Assembly: GCF_013256625.1 (NCBI RefSeq)
Contig: NZ_CP053908.1
Span: 1,302,001 to 1,366,000, forward strand
Length of the DNA stretch: 64,000 nucleotides
From: Hymenobacter sp. BRD128
Lineage (GTDB): Bacteria; Bacteroidota; Bacteroidia; Cytophagales; Hymenobacteraceae
Direction of reading: 5' to 3'
Below are positions 17,885 through 25,635 of the stretch, piece after piece; positions within the stretch are counted from its first letter, which is position 1; the number at the start of each line of letters is the position of its first letter. The translations under genes and the position numbers were made by a program. Under the pieces are notes generated by a model. That model was not told the DNA's origin, searched no databases, and worked only from the letters and a program-made list of their open reading frames with translations.

Positions 17885-17924
17885 CCCTCCCACTTTCTAC
17901 TTGTCTACTAACAGCGTATTTCTC

Positions 17925-18263
17925 ATGAAGACCCCCGCTTCTGCCTCCATCATCACCCGCAACCTGGCCGACATTACTACGGACAACAACAACGTGTACG
18001 AGGCGATTTCCATCATCTCGAAGCGCGCCAACCAACTGTCGGTGAAGCTGAAAGAAGAGCTGACCGACCGCTTGGCCGAGTTTGCCACTACCGTCGATAA
18101 CCTCGAAGAAGTATTCGAAAACCGCGAGCAGATTGAAATCAGCAAGCAGTACGAGCGCCAGCCCAAGCCCACCAGCCAGGCCATCGAGGAGTTCATCGCT
18201 GGCGAGCTGCACTACGAAACGCCCGAGGCCGCGCCCGTTATCATTCCCCGCGAGCTGTTCTAA
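17925..18263 (+). CDS. rpoZ: RNA polymerase omega subunit, Bacteroidota type
   Basis: A 112-residue Rpb6/omega-like protein: MKTPASASIITRNLADITTDNNNVYEAISIISKRANQ. The segment NVYEAISIISKRANQL matches the conserved omega helix that clamps the beta-prime C-terminus. The C-terminal part (EFIAGELHYETPEAAPVIIPRELF) is typical of Bacteroidota omega. The start at 17925 is the first ATG after bamD. It is upstream of coaBC, a common arrangement in this phylum. Confidence 0.88.
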   Translation: MKTPASASIITRNLADITTDNNNVYEAISIISKRANQLSVKLKEELTDRLAEFATTVDNLEEVFENREQIEISKQYERQPKPTSQAIEEFIAGELHYETPEAAPVIIPRELF

Positions 18264-18306
18264 GTAGTTGCTGGTTATTATTTGTTGATTGTTACCGTTT
18301 TGCCCG

Positions 18307-18903
18307 ATGGCTACTCCTCAACAATCGACAGCTACCAATCAGCAGCTACCCTTGCATAGCCGCCGCATCCTGCTAGGGGTGAGCGGCAGCATTGCCGCCT
18401 ACAAAGCTGCGCCGCTGGTGCGGCTGCTGGTGCAGGCCGGCGCCGACGTGCAGGTTGTGCTCACTGAGGCCGCCGCGCTGTTCGTCACGCCCCTCACGCT
18501 CGGCACTCTTTCCAAAAAGCCCGTCCTGACGGGCTTTTTGCGTGATGCGGCCAGCGGGCAGTGGCACAATCACGTCGAGCTGGGTCTGTGGGCCGAGGCC
18601 TACGTCATTGCGCCGGCCAGTGCCAATACCATCGGCCAGCTAGCCAACGGCCTGTGCCCAAACCTGCTGAGTGCCGTGTATTTGTCGGCCCGCTGCCCAG
18701 TATTTCTGGCCCCGGCGATGGACCTCGATATGTACGCCCACCCGGCCGTGCAGCAGAATATCCAACGCCTGCGCTCGTTCGGCAACCACGTTTTCGACTC
18801 GCCAGCGGGCGAGCTGGCCAGTGGCCTTAGCGGCCCCGGCCGCATGCTCGAGCCCGAGCAGATAGTAACCGAGCTAACGCAGTTTTTCAACAGTAAAAAA
18901 TAA
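18307..18903 (+). CDS. coaC: phosphopantothenoylcysteine decarboxylase (CoaC half of split CoaBC)
   Basis: The flavoprotein decarboxylase step of CoA synthesis, forming 4'-phosphopantetheine. It has 198 residues with RILLGVSGSIAAYKAAPLVRLL, the active-site region ELGLWAEAYVIAPASANTIGQLANG and APAMDLDMY. In most bacteria this is the N-terminal half of a single CoaBC protein. Here it stops at TAA (18901-18903) right before a palindromic repeat, and the CoaB half resumes in the same frame at 19030. The first 20 residues (TPQQSTATNQQ) are low-complexity. The ATG at 18307 is used, not TTG at 18289. A hairpin with a T5 tract lies inside the gene (18513-18540). Confidence 0.93.
   Translation: MATPQQSTATNQQLPLHSRRILLGVSGSIAAYKAAPLVRLLVQAGADVQVVLTEAAALFVTPLTLGTLSKKPVLTGFLRDAASGQWHNHVELGLWAEAYVIAPASANTIGQLANGLCPNLLSAVYLSARCPVFLAPAMDLDMYAHPAVQQNIQRLRSFGNHVFDSPAGELASGLSGPGRMLEPEQIVTELTQFFNSKK
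18513..18540 (+). other. terminator-like hairpin inside coaC
   Basis: CAAAAAGCCCGTC (18513-18525) pairs exactly with GACGGGCTTTTTG (18528-18540), leaving CT at the tip. In sense orientation it looks like an intrinsic terminator but lies in codons for SKKPVLTGFL. Effects on transcription are unknown. Confidence 0.5.
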
Positions 18904-18904
18904 T

Positions 18905-19007
18905 AGAACGTCATGCTGAGCTTGCCGAAGCATCTCGCTCGCTTCGTCAGGATTCGCAGCCCTAGCGGCGCGAGCGAGATGCTTCGGCAAGCTCAGCATG
19001 ACGTTCT
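18905..19007. repeat. palindromic repeat, copy A (splits coaBC)
   Basis: A 38-bp arm (18905-18942) is matched exactly by its inverse (18970-19007), with a 27-bp centre. The arm core GTCATGCTGAGCTTGCCGAA is shared with copies near 33162, 35380 and 36597. In the coaC frame, TAA TAG precede it and TGA follows it. Confidence 0.92.
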
Positions 19008-19029
19008 TTTGTGAAAATTCAGAAGACAG

Positions 19030-19683
19030 ATGCGCGTTCTCCTCACCGCTGGCCCAACCTACGAGCCCCTCGACCCCGTGCGCTTCCTCGGCAATCGCTC
19101 GACGGGCAAAATGGGCTACGCCCTGGCCGAAGCCTTTGCCGCTGCGGGCGCTACGGTGACACTTATCAGCGGGCCCACGGCGCTGCCCGCGCCGGCTAGC
19201 CCGCTCATCCGCACGGTGCGCGTCGAAACGGCTCAGCAGATGTACGAAGCTGCCGCCGAGGCCGCGCCGCTGGCCGACGTATGGGTATTTGCCGCCGCCG
19301 TGGCCGATTACCGGCCAGCCACCGTAGCCCCGGAAAAGATTAAGAAAGAAGGCAATACGCTGACGCTGGAGCTGGTCAAGAACGTGGATATCGCCGCCAC
19401 GCTGGGCCAAGCCAAGCGGGCTGAACAATTTTCGGTCGGTTTTGCGTTGGAAACTACCAACGAGCTGGCCCACGCCCGGGGCAAGCTGGCGCGCAAAAAC
19501 TTCGACTTAGTGGTGCTCAATTCGCTGCGCGATGCGGGCGCGGGCTTCGGCCACGACACCAATAAGGTGACCGTGCTCGACCGCGCCGGGCAGGTGCTTA
19601 ACTTTGAGCTACAAGCCAAGTCGGAGCTGGCGCGCACGCTGGTAGCCCTTATTCTGACCCGTTTTACCGCCGTGTATGCGTAA
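19030..19683 (+). CDS. coaB: phosphopantothenate--cysteine ligase (CoaB half of split CoaBC)
   Basis: The ligase joins 4'-phosphopantothenate and cysteine. It has 217 residues beginning MRVLLTAGPTYEPLDPVRFLGNRSTGKMG, the usual start of the CoaB domain in the fusion, then AAAVADYRPA, the EKIKKEG substrate loop and FALETTNE. It is in the same frame as coaC, from which it is separated by the palindromic repeat 18905-19007. Both halves keep their motifs, so the activity is probably retained as two polypeptides. The gene overlaps the next start by 8 bp. Confidence 0.93.
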   Translation: MRVLLTAGPTYEPLDPVRFLGNRSTGKMGYALAEAFAAAGATVTLISGPTALPAPASPLIRTVRVETAQQMYEAAAEAAPLADVWVFAAAVADYRPATVAPEKIKKEGNTLTLELVKNVDIAATLGQAKRAEQFSVGFALETTNELAHARGKLARKNFDLVVLNSLRDAGAGFGHDTNKVTVLDRAGQVLNFELQAKSELARTLVALILTRFTAVYA

Positions 19684-20593
19684 GATTTTCGCCCTTTTCT
19701 GCTTGCTGGCTAGCCTGGCTGCCCGGCCCGGCCAGGCGCAGGAGCTGAATGCCCAGGTTGCCATCTCGTTGGAAAACGTGACGATAACCGACCCCACGCT
19801 GGTGGCACAGCTGCAGAAGGACATGATGGCCTTCCTCAATACCCGCACTTGGACGCGCCAGACTTATCGGTCCGAAGAGCGCATCAAGCTGCGCATGTTT
19901 GTGGGCATCACCGCCATTCCGCAGAATGGCACCTACCAGGCTACTATGCGCCTCATTGCCACCCGGCCGGTGTACGGCACCGGCTATGAAACCAACTTAT
20001 TGAGTATCAACGACCGGAGTTTTAATTTTATTTACACTCCTCAAATTCAGCTGGACTATTCGCCCAGCAACTTCGTTAACAACCTCTCGTCGCTGCTGGC
20101 TTTCTACGCCTACATGGTCATTGGCACCGACCAGGATACCTTTTCGCGGCTCGGAGGCAGCACCTACTACGACCAGGCGCGAAATATACTGCAATACTCA
20201 GCCAACCAAACACTTACTAACGAAGCTGACGAAGGCTGGCGCGATACGAGCTCGCGCAACCGCTACTGGCTGCTCAATAACCTCACCGACCCGCAGCTCG
20301 AAGCCTTCCGCACCGGTTTGTATGCCTACTACCGGCAGGGAATGGATATTTTCATCGAGAAGCCCGATGAGGCACGCACGTCTATCCTGGCGGCGCTCAC
20401 CGGCATTCAAAAAGCTAATGCAGTGCGCCCGAGTACGCTATTTGTGCGGGCTTTCTTTGATGCCAAGGCCGATGAGATTACCAATATTTTCCGCACCAGC
20501 ACCGACTCGCAGCAGAAGCAGCAACTTATCGCCTTGCTGACGGACGTAGACCCTGGCAACCTGACAAAATATCAAACTGTCTTGAATCGCTGA
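19676..20593 (+). CDS. DUF4835 family protein (PorD-like)
   Basis: An exported protein of 305 residues: MRKIFALFCLLASLAARPGQAQELN, with a signal peptide probably cut after AQA. The family is restricted to Bacteroidota, and members have been linked to the type IX secretion system under the name PorD, so a role in that system or in the outer envelope is possible. Motifs LNAQVAISLENVTITDP, LLAFYAYMVIGTDQDTFSRLGG and GDPYYDQA-like segments fit the family. It lies between coaB and recN, the order found in many Bacteroidota. The C-terminal codons AAT CGC TGA lie in one arm of an inverted repeat. Confidence 0.85.
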   Translation: MRKIFALFCLLASLAARPGQAQELNAQVAISLENVTITDPTLVAQLQKDMMAFLNTRTWTRQTYRSEERIKLRMFVGITAIPQNGTYQATMRLIATRPVYGTGYETNLLSINDRSFNFIYTPQIQLDYSPSNFVNNLSSLLAFYAYMVIGTDQDTFSRLGGSTYYDQARNILQYSANQTLTNEADEGWRDTSSRNRYWLLNNLTDPQLEAFRTGLYAYYRQGMDIFIEKPDEARTSILAALTGIQKANAVRPSTLFVRAFFDAKADEITNIFRTSTDSQQKQQLIALLTDVDPGNLTKYQTVLNR

Positions 20594-20736
20594 TTTGGCA
20601 GATTTAGCTAACTGCTAAAGGTAGGTTTTGCGCAAATTGTATACTCGCAAGCAAAAAGAGTTATTGGAAATAAGTATAAGTAACAGCAAGCTAGACGGAG
20701 CCGATTGAATCCGCTTAATCTGCCAAATCAGCGATT
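20585..20736. repeat. 152-bp element bounded by 20-bp perfect inverted repeats
   Basis: AATCGCTGATTTGGCAGATT at 20585-20604 is exactly complementary to the inverted copy at 20717-20736. The 112-bp interior is AT-rich. The left arm contains the stop codon of the DUF4835 gene and the right arm ends 1 bp before the recN ATG. No target-site duplication is visible. Confidence 0.8.
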
Positions 20737-20737
20737 T

Positions 20738-22411
20738 ATGTTAGTCGATTTACGCATTCAGAATTACGCCCTTATCGAGCAGCTGGAGCTGCGGCCTTCG
20801 CCGCTACTCAATATTATTACCGGCGAAACCGGGGCGGGTAAGTCCATCATGCTGGGGGCCATCGGGCTGCTGCTGGGCAACCGGGCCGACTCGCGCATGC
20901 TCTTCCACACCGAGCGCAAGTGCGTGATTGAGGGGCAGTTTGATATTACGAACTACCAGCTTCAGGATATTTTTGAGTCGGAAGACCTGGACTACGATAC
21001 GCAGTGCATTCTGCGGCGCGAAATCAGTCCGTCGGGCAAGTCACGCGCCTTTGTAAATGACACGCCCGTAACGCTCGATGCTCTGCGTAAGATTGGGGCA
21101 AACCTCATGGACATTCACTCGCAGCACGATACGCTGCTGCTGGGCGATGCCGTGTTTCAGCTCAACCTGCTCGACCTCTACGCCAACCTCGTGCCCACGC
21201 GCACGCAATACGGCAACGCCTACCGCCAGTACCGCAAGCTCGAAACCGACCTCAAGGCGCTGGAGGACCAGTCGGCCCAGGCTAGCAAAGAGCTGGATTA
21301 CAATAGCTTCCTGCTGAATGAGCTGGAAGAAGCCAGCCTCGACAAGGAAGACCAGGACGCGCTGGAGCAGGAAGTAAAGCAGCTCGAGCACGCCGAGGAA
21401 ATCAAGTACAAGCTGAGCCAGGCGCTGCACGGCCTGCGCGACAGCGAAAGCTGCGCCACCGGCACCATGAAGGACGCCTCGACGCTGCTAGGGCAGGTAT
21501 CGGGCTATGCGGAGGCGTTCCGCGAGCTGCGCCAGCGCCTGGAAAGCTGCCTGATTGAGCTGCACGACATTGCCGACGAGGTCGAAACCGCCGAGCGCCG
21601 CACCGAGGGCGACCCCGCCCGCGCCGAGGAGCTGCAGGCGCGCCTCACTGTGCTCTATAACCTGCAGCGCAAGCACCAGCGCCGCGACGTGGAGGGCCTG
21701 CTCGAAACCCGCGAAACGCTACGCCAGAAAGTAGGCTCGGTGCTGAACCTGGACAAGGAAATTACGCGCCTGCGCAAAGACTCGGATGCCGCTCTGAAGC
21801 AGGCTACCGCCCAGGCCGCCAAGCTGTCGGAGAGCCGCCGCAAGGCCTTCCCCAAGTTTGAAAAGGAGCTGAGCGCCCTGCTGGCCGACCTCGGCATGCC
21901 GCACGCCCGCATCGTGGTCGAGCACAAAACCGGCCCGCTCTCGGCCAGCGGCTCCGACGTGGTGAGCATTCTATTCACGGCTAATAAAGGCGCCCAGCCC
22001 CAGACGCTGAGCAAGGCTGCCTCAGGGGGCGAGTTCTCGCGTTTGATGCTGTGCATCAAGTATATGCTGGCCGATAAAACGGCGCTGCCGACGATAGTTT
22101 TCGACGAGATTGACACCGGCATCAGCGGCGAGATTGCCGTGAAAGTGGGCCGCATGATGCAGCAGATGGCGCACAAGCACCAGCTGGTGGCCATTTCGCA
22201 CCTGCCGCAGATGGCGGCGGCCGGCGACACCCACTACTTCGTGTACAAGGAAGACCGCGCCGACCGCACCGTGAGCCGCATCCGGCAGCTCTCGCCCGAA
22301 GACCGCATCAAGGAAATTGCGCACATGATTGCGGGCGCCAAGCCTAGCGAAAACGCGCTGCAAAGCGCCCGCGAGTTGCTGGCCTTACGTGGGGAAGAAG
22401 TAGTGGGGTAA
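20738..22411 (+). CDS. recN: DNA repair protein RecN
   Basis: An SMC-like ATPase that helps repair double-strand breaks. The 557-residue product starts MLVDLRIQNYALIEQLEL and has Walker A GETGAGKS (29-36), a coiled-coil middle (about residues 150-370), the ABC signature KAASGGEFSRLMLC and Walker B TIVFDEIDTGISG. The ATG at 20738 fits the family start; the TTG at 20705 would add 11 residues from the repeat element. The length is normal. Confidence 0.96.
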   Translation: MLVDLRIQNYALIEQLELRPSPLLNIITGETGAGKSIMLGAIGLLLGNRADSRMLFHTERKCVIEGQFDITNYQLQDIFESEDLDYDTQCILRREISPSGKSRAFVNDTPVTLDALRKIGANLMDIHSQHDTLLLGDAVFQLNLLDLYANLVPTRTQYGNAYRQYRKLETDLKALEDQSAQASKELDYNSFLLNELEEASLDKEDQDALEQEVKQLEHAEEIKYKLSQALHGLRDSESCATGTMKDASTLLGQVSGYAEAFRELRQRLESCLIELHDIADEVETAERRTEGDPARAEELQARLTVLYNLQRKHQRRDVEGLLETRETLRQKVGSVLNLDKEITRLRKDSDAALKQATAQAAKLSESRRKAFPKFEKELSALLADLGMPHARIVVEHKTGPLSASGSDVVSILFTANKGAQPQTLSKAASGGEFSRLMLCIKYMLADKTALPTIVFDEIDTGISGEIAVKVGRMMQQMAHKHQLVAISHLPQMAAAGDTHYFVYKEDRADRTVSRIRQLSPEDRIKEIAHMIAGAKPSENALQSARELLALRGEEVVG

Positions 22412-22421
22412 CTCAAAAATT

Positions 22422-22502
22422 GTCCTGCTGTCGAGGGAAACATCTTGGTAGGCTTACCTGCTTTCAGCCCCGATAAGATGCTTTCTTCGTCAGCATGACG
22501 GG
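22422..22502. repeat. degenerate palindromic repeat
   Basis: The right arm AAGATGCTTTCTTCGTCAGC and onward to 22502 resembles the inverse of GTCCTGCTGTCGAGGGAAAC at 22422. It looks like a diverged member of the GTCATGCTGAGC family found elsewhere in the window. It fills most of the recN-fabI gap. Confidence 0.5.
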
Positions 22503-22508
22503 CTGGTG

Positions 22509-22516
22509 TACTTTTG
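22509..22516 (+). promoter_or_regulatory. Bacteroidota -7 box upstream of fabI
   Basis: TACTTTTG matches TANNTTTG and lies 22 nt before the fabI ATG. The expected -33 region has only a partial match (TTTC near 22492). Confidence 0.5.
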
Positions 22517-22538
22517 TATACTCACCTGACGATTCCTC

Positions 22539-23360
22539 ATGTCTAACAACCTGCTTGCCGGCAAAGTCGGCATCATCTCCGGCGCTCTCAACTCGCAGTC
22601 TATTGCTTGGAAAGTAGCCCAGAAAGCCCATGAACAAGGTGCGCGCATCGTGCTCACCAACGCCCCGCTAGCCATGCGGATGGGCGAAATCAAGGCCCTG
22701 GCCGCCGAGATTGACGCGCCCATTATTCCGGCCGATGCCACGTCGATAGAGGAATTGGGGACGCTCTTTACGGAAGCACAGAGCCACTTTGGTGGCAAAA
22801 TCGACTTTTTGCTGCACTCGATTGGCATGAGTGCCAACATCCGTAAAGGCAAGAGCTATGGCGACTTGGACTACAAGTTTTTCCAGCAGACGCTCGACGT
22901 ATCGGCCCTGTCGCTGCACAAGATGCTGGCGGTGGCCGAAAAGCAGGATGCCTTCAACGAATGGGGTAGCGTGGTGGCCCTCAGCTACATCGCGGCCCAG
23001 CGCGCGTTTCTCGACTACACCGACATGGCGCAGGCCAAAGCCGTGCTCGAAAGCATTGCCCGCAGCTACGGCCAGCGGCTAGGCCACCTCAAGCAGGTGC
23101 GCGTGAATACGGTGTCGCAGTCGCCCACCAAAACCACGGCCGGCACCGGCATTTCGGGCTTCAACGCGTTTTACGAGTACGCCAACAAGATGTCGCCGCT
23201 CGGCAACGCGCCCGCCGAGGCCTGCGCCGACTATTGCGTAGCGCTCTTCTCGGACCTGACCCGCTACGTGACCATGCAAAACCTCATGCACGACGGCGGC
23301 TTCAGCAGCACCGGCATCTCGCAGGCAATGGCCGACCTGATGGAGAAAACCGGCGAGTAA
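22539..23360 (+). CDS. fabI: enoyl-[acyl-carrier-protein] reductase FabI
   Basis: The NADH-dependent last reduction step of fatty acid elongation. The 273-residue short-chain dehydrogenase-type protein shows GIISGALNSQSIAWKVA at the nucleotide site and the FabI active-site pair Y150 and Y160-x6-K167 (SYIAAQRAFLDYTDMAQAK). TVSQSPTKTTAGTGISGF is the substrate loop. A convergent terminator follows the stop. Confidence 0.96.
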   Translation: MSNNLLAGKVGIISGALNSQSIAWKVAQKAHEQGARIVLTNAPLAMRMGEIKALAAEIDAPIIPADATSIEELGTLFTEAQSHFGGKIDFLLHSIGMSANIRKGKSYGDLDYKFFQQTLDVSALSLHKMLAVAEKQDAFNEWGSVVALSYIAAQRAFLDYTDMAQAKAVLESIARSYGQRLGHLKQVRVNTVSQSPTKTTAGTGISGFNAFYEYANKMSPLGNAPAEACADYCVALFSDLTRYVTMQNLMHDGGFSSTGISQAMADLMEKTGE

Positions 23361-23375
23361 TTGCCCGAATAATCA

Positions 23376-23420
23376 AAAAACAGGAAGTCTTAGCTGCACT
23401 AGCTAGGGTTTCCTGTTTTT
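23376..23420. terminator. bidirectional terminator after fabI
   Basis: AAAAACAGGAA (23376-23386) pairs with TTCCTGTTTTT (23410-23420), with a T tract on both strands. It serves fabI and the convergent lipoprotein gene, whose stop overlaps its end. Confidence 0.85.
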
Positions 23421-24117
23421 AGTAGCTGACCGATATAGTACGGGTAGTACCAGCAGCAATATGTAGTGTATCGGTATTGCGTACGATGGCACCATTGCGG
23501 CTGTTGAATAAAGTGAAAAACAGTGGTTGGTCGGCCGCCACCGCAAAAGGATTTATGCCTGGTAGCTTATCGCTTGTGTACCCAACTGTCATAATTAGAC
23601 GAGATGCACTGGGTAGTAGCGGTTCGCCGTGAGCACTAGCAAACTGAACATCTACTAAGTCGCTGAGTTTGCTTTGGTTGGTAAGAGTGAGATTGACGAA
23701 TGCTTTGCGAGGAATGAGATAATCAGCCGCTTGTATAGTTGTGTCGCGCTCTACTTTTAGCAGGTACAGTTTTTCGTCATCGCTGGCCAGATACTTATTG
23801 GTATCGACTGTAAATGCCACGTTATAAAAGCCCGAGTTCAATTCAGCGTCTTTTATAAAGAAAGTAGCCCGATAATTTCCATTTGTATCAGTAGTTGCCT
23901 TCGCTTTCGTGGTTACAGCGACGGAGCCCAGAAATTTGCGCCAAACTATTTGAACAGTAGCACCTTGCACACCTATTTGACCATTGTTCGTAACGAGGCG
24001 CCCCATTACCGTAGTGCAAGAGCCAGGGTAAGTTTGTAGCGATTCATCAGTGCTGAAGCAACTCGTTGTGGCTAGTAGCAAACCTGGCAGCACAAGGAAA
24101 ATTAACAGTCTTTTCAT
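23419..24117 (-). CDS. hypothetical lipoprotein
   Basis: A 232-residue protein with a lipoprotein signal MKRLLIFLVLPGLLLATTSC (lipidated C20). The mature part has a carboxypeptidase-regulatory-like (Ig-type) look near residues 35-100 (GRLVTNNGQIGVQGATVQIVW, TDTNGNYRATFFIKD). It is clearly more AT-rich than its neighbours, which may mean recent acquisition. The function is unknown. The ATG at 24117 gives the lipobox its usual spacing; the longer frame is rejected. Confidence 0.8.
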   Translation of the reverse strand: MKRLLIFLVLPGLLLATTSCFSTDESLQTYPGSCTTVMGRLVTNNGQIGVQGATVQIVWRKFLGSVAVTTKAKATTDTNGNYRATFFIKDAELNSGFYNVAFTVDTNKYLASDDEKLYLLKVERDTTIQAADYLIPRKAFVNLTLTNQSKLSDLVDVQFASAHGEPLLPSASRLIMTVGYTSDKLPGINPFAVAADQPLFFTLFNSRNGAIVRNTDTLHIAAGTTRTISVSY

Positions 24118-24206
24118 AAGCGAAGTTGATAAGTACTTATTAAGATAAGTAGAAGCTAAAAATAGTTGCACTAGCTTTGTATTAAACTACTTGTTAGGAC
24201 AAGGTT

Positions 24207-25247
24207 TTATTTTGCCCCTTGTGGCGCCGATAATTCCTGGCCCAGCGGCAGCGGGTCGCCAAACACGGGCGTGCCATCGGCAGCAAAGGTGAAGGGCTGC
24301 ATGCGGGGCGTGCGCTCGCGGCCGCAGCCCTGGCCGGGCTCGGCATTGGCGTGGTAGAGTATCCAGTGCTGCTTGCCGTTGGGTGAGTCGAAAAAGCAGT
24401 TGTGGCCGGCGGCGTAGGTGCCTTTCACGTTTTGAGCCCGGAATACGGGCTCGGGTTCCTTGTGCCAGGAGGCAGGGTTGAGCAGGTCGGCGCCGGGCTC
24501 GGCCCATACCAGGCCCAGGGCGTAGAAGTCGGTCCAGCACCCGCTGGCTGAATACACGATGTTGACCCGGCCGCTGGGGCTAGCCAGGAATTGCGGGCCT
24601 TCATTGACGAGCACGTAGGCCGGCTCGCCGGGGCCGAAGCGCGGTAGCAAGCCGTGCTGCTCCCAGCCAAAGCGCGGGTCGGAGATGCGTAGGCGCGGGC
24701 CGGTAGCAGTCCAGGGGTTGCTGAGGCGGGCCAGGTAGATGTCCTGCCGGCCATTTTCATCGCCCTCCCAGCCCGACCAGATGACGTAGAGCTGGCCATT
24801 GTTTTCAAACACCGAGCCGTCGATGGCCCACTTGTCATCGGGCGTTTTAAGCTGGCCTTTCAGCGTCCACTTGCCGGTAGTGGGGTCGGGCGAAGAATTT
24901 TCGAGCACGTAGAGGCGGTGATTGTTATTACTGCCATTGTCGGCGGCGAAGTACACGTACCATTTGCCGGCCAGAAAATGCAGCTCGGGCGCCCAGATTT
25001 CCTTGGAATACGGCCCGGTGGCGGGCGGCGTCCAGATAGTCGTTTTCTCAGCCTGGGCAAGCTGGGCCAAGTTGGGCGTTTTCCAGATGGTGAGGTCGCG
25101 CCCGGTGGTGTGCATGTAGTAGTAGCTGCCGTCGTGGTAGATGGCCCACGGGTCGGCCCCACCGGGCAGCAGCGGGTTAGAAAACGTCTGGCCCCAGGCG
25201 TGGACGAAAGAGCTGAGCAACAGCAGGATGAGAAGGCGAGTGCGCAT
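24207..25247 (-). CDS. glycoside hydrolase family 43 protein
   Basis: A secreted five-bladed beta-propeller glycosidase, probably acting on arabinan or arabinoxylan. The 346-residue product starts MRTRLLILLLLSSFVHAWGQ (signal peptide). The likely catalytic residues are the base D32 (GGADPWAIYHDG), the pKa-tuning D143 (AIDGSVFEN) and the acid E216 (VNEGPQFL). No SusC/SusD pair is adjacent, so it is not part of a visible polysaccharide utilisation locus. The ATG at 25247 is chosen; the frame to 25322 adds a non-secretory leader. Confidence 0.9.
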   Translation of the reverse strand: MRTRLLILLLLSSFVHAWGQTFSNPLLPGGADPWAIYHDGSYYYMHTTGRDLTIWKTPNLAQLAQAEKTTIWTPPATGPYSKEIWAPELHFLAGKWYVYFAADNGSNNNHRLYVLENSSPDPTTGKWTLKGQLKTPDDKWAIDGSVFENNGQLYVIWSGWEGDENGRQDIYLARLSNPWTATGPRLRISDPRFGWEQHGLLPRFGPGEPAYVLVNEGPQFLASPSGRVNIVYSASGCWTDFYALGLVWAEPGADLLNPASWHKEPEPVFRAQNVKGTYAAGHNCFFDSPNGKQHWILYHANAEPGQGCGRERTPRMQPFTFAADGTPVFGDPLPLGQELSAPQGAK

Positions 25248-25635
25248 AACTGGCGGAAGGGGTGAGAAGAGCCGGCCCACTGGCTCAGTCACTTCGGGCG
25301 ACAAAATAAGCCAGTAAGCCAAGCCTGACCTTCGACCTTGCTATCTGCTGATTAATGTCGGTGAACGACGCCACGAAGGTCTCGCTTTCGTGTCGGTATC
25401 TCGAAGCTCGCCCTAGTGCCCTTGGGTTACAAGCTGCGAGTGCAGTAATCCGAATGCTGTTGGTCTGCCAGGAAAAATAAGCTTAATTGAGTGGAAAAGG
25501 CTTTTTATCCGCTAGCCATATCGTTGGGGTTGGGGAAGCGACACGCAGGGGCCGCGCAACGTGGGACCAGGCCGCAGTGTCTTTGGCAATTGTTATTATT
25601 TCCACTCCCCATTCGCTAAACAACTACCCAGCTGG
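25248..25635. other. 388-bp divergent intergenic region, no gene seen
   Basis: It lies between the GH43 (minus) and M28 peptidase (plus) genes and presumably holds both promoters. CACGAA (25372-25377) with TTCGTG (25387-25392) forms a small inverted repeat. No convincing -7/-33 pair or RNA structure was found. Confidence 0.5.
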
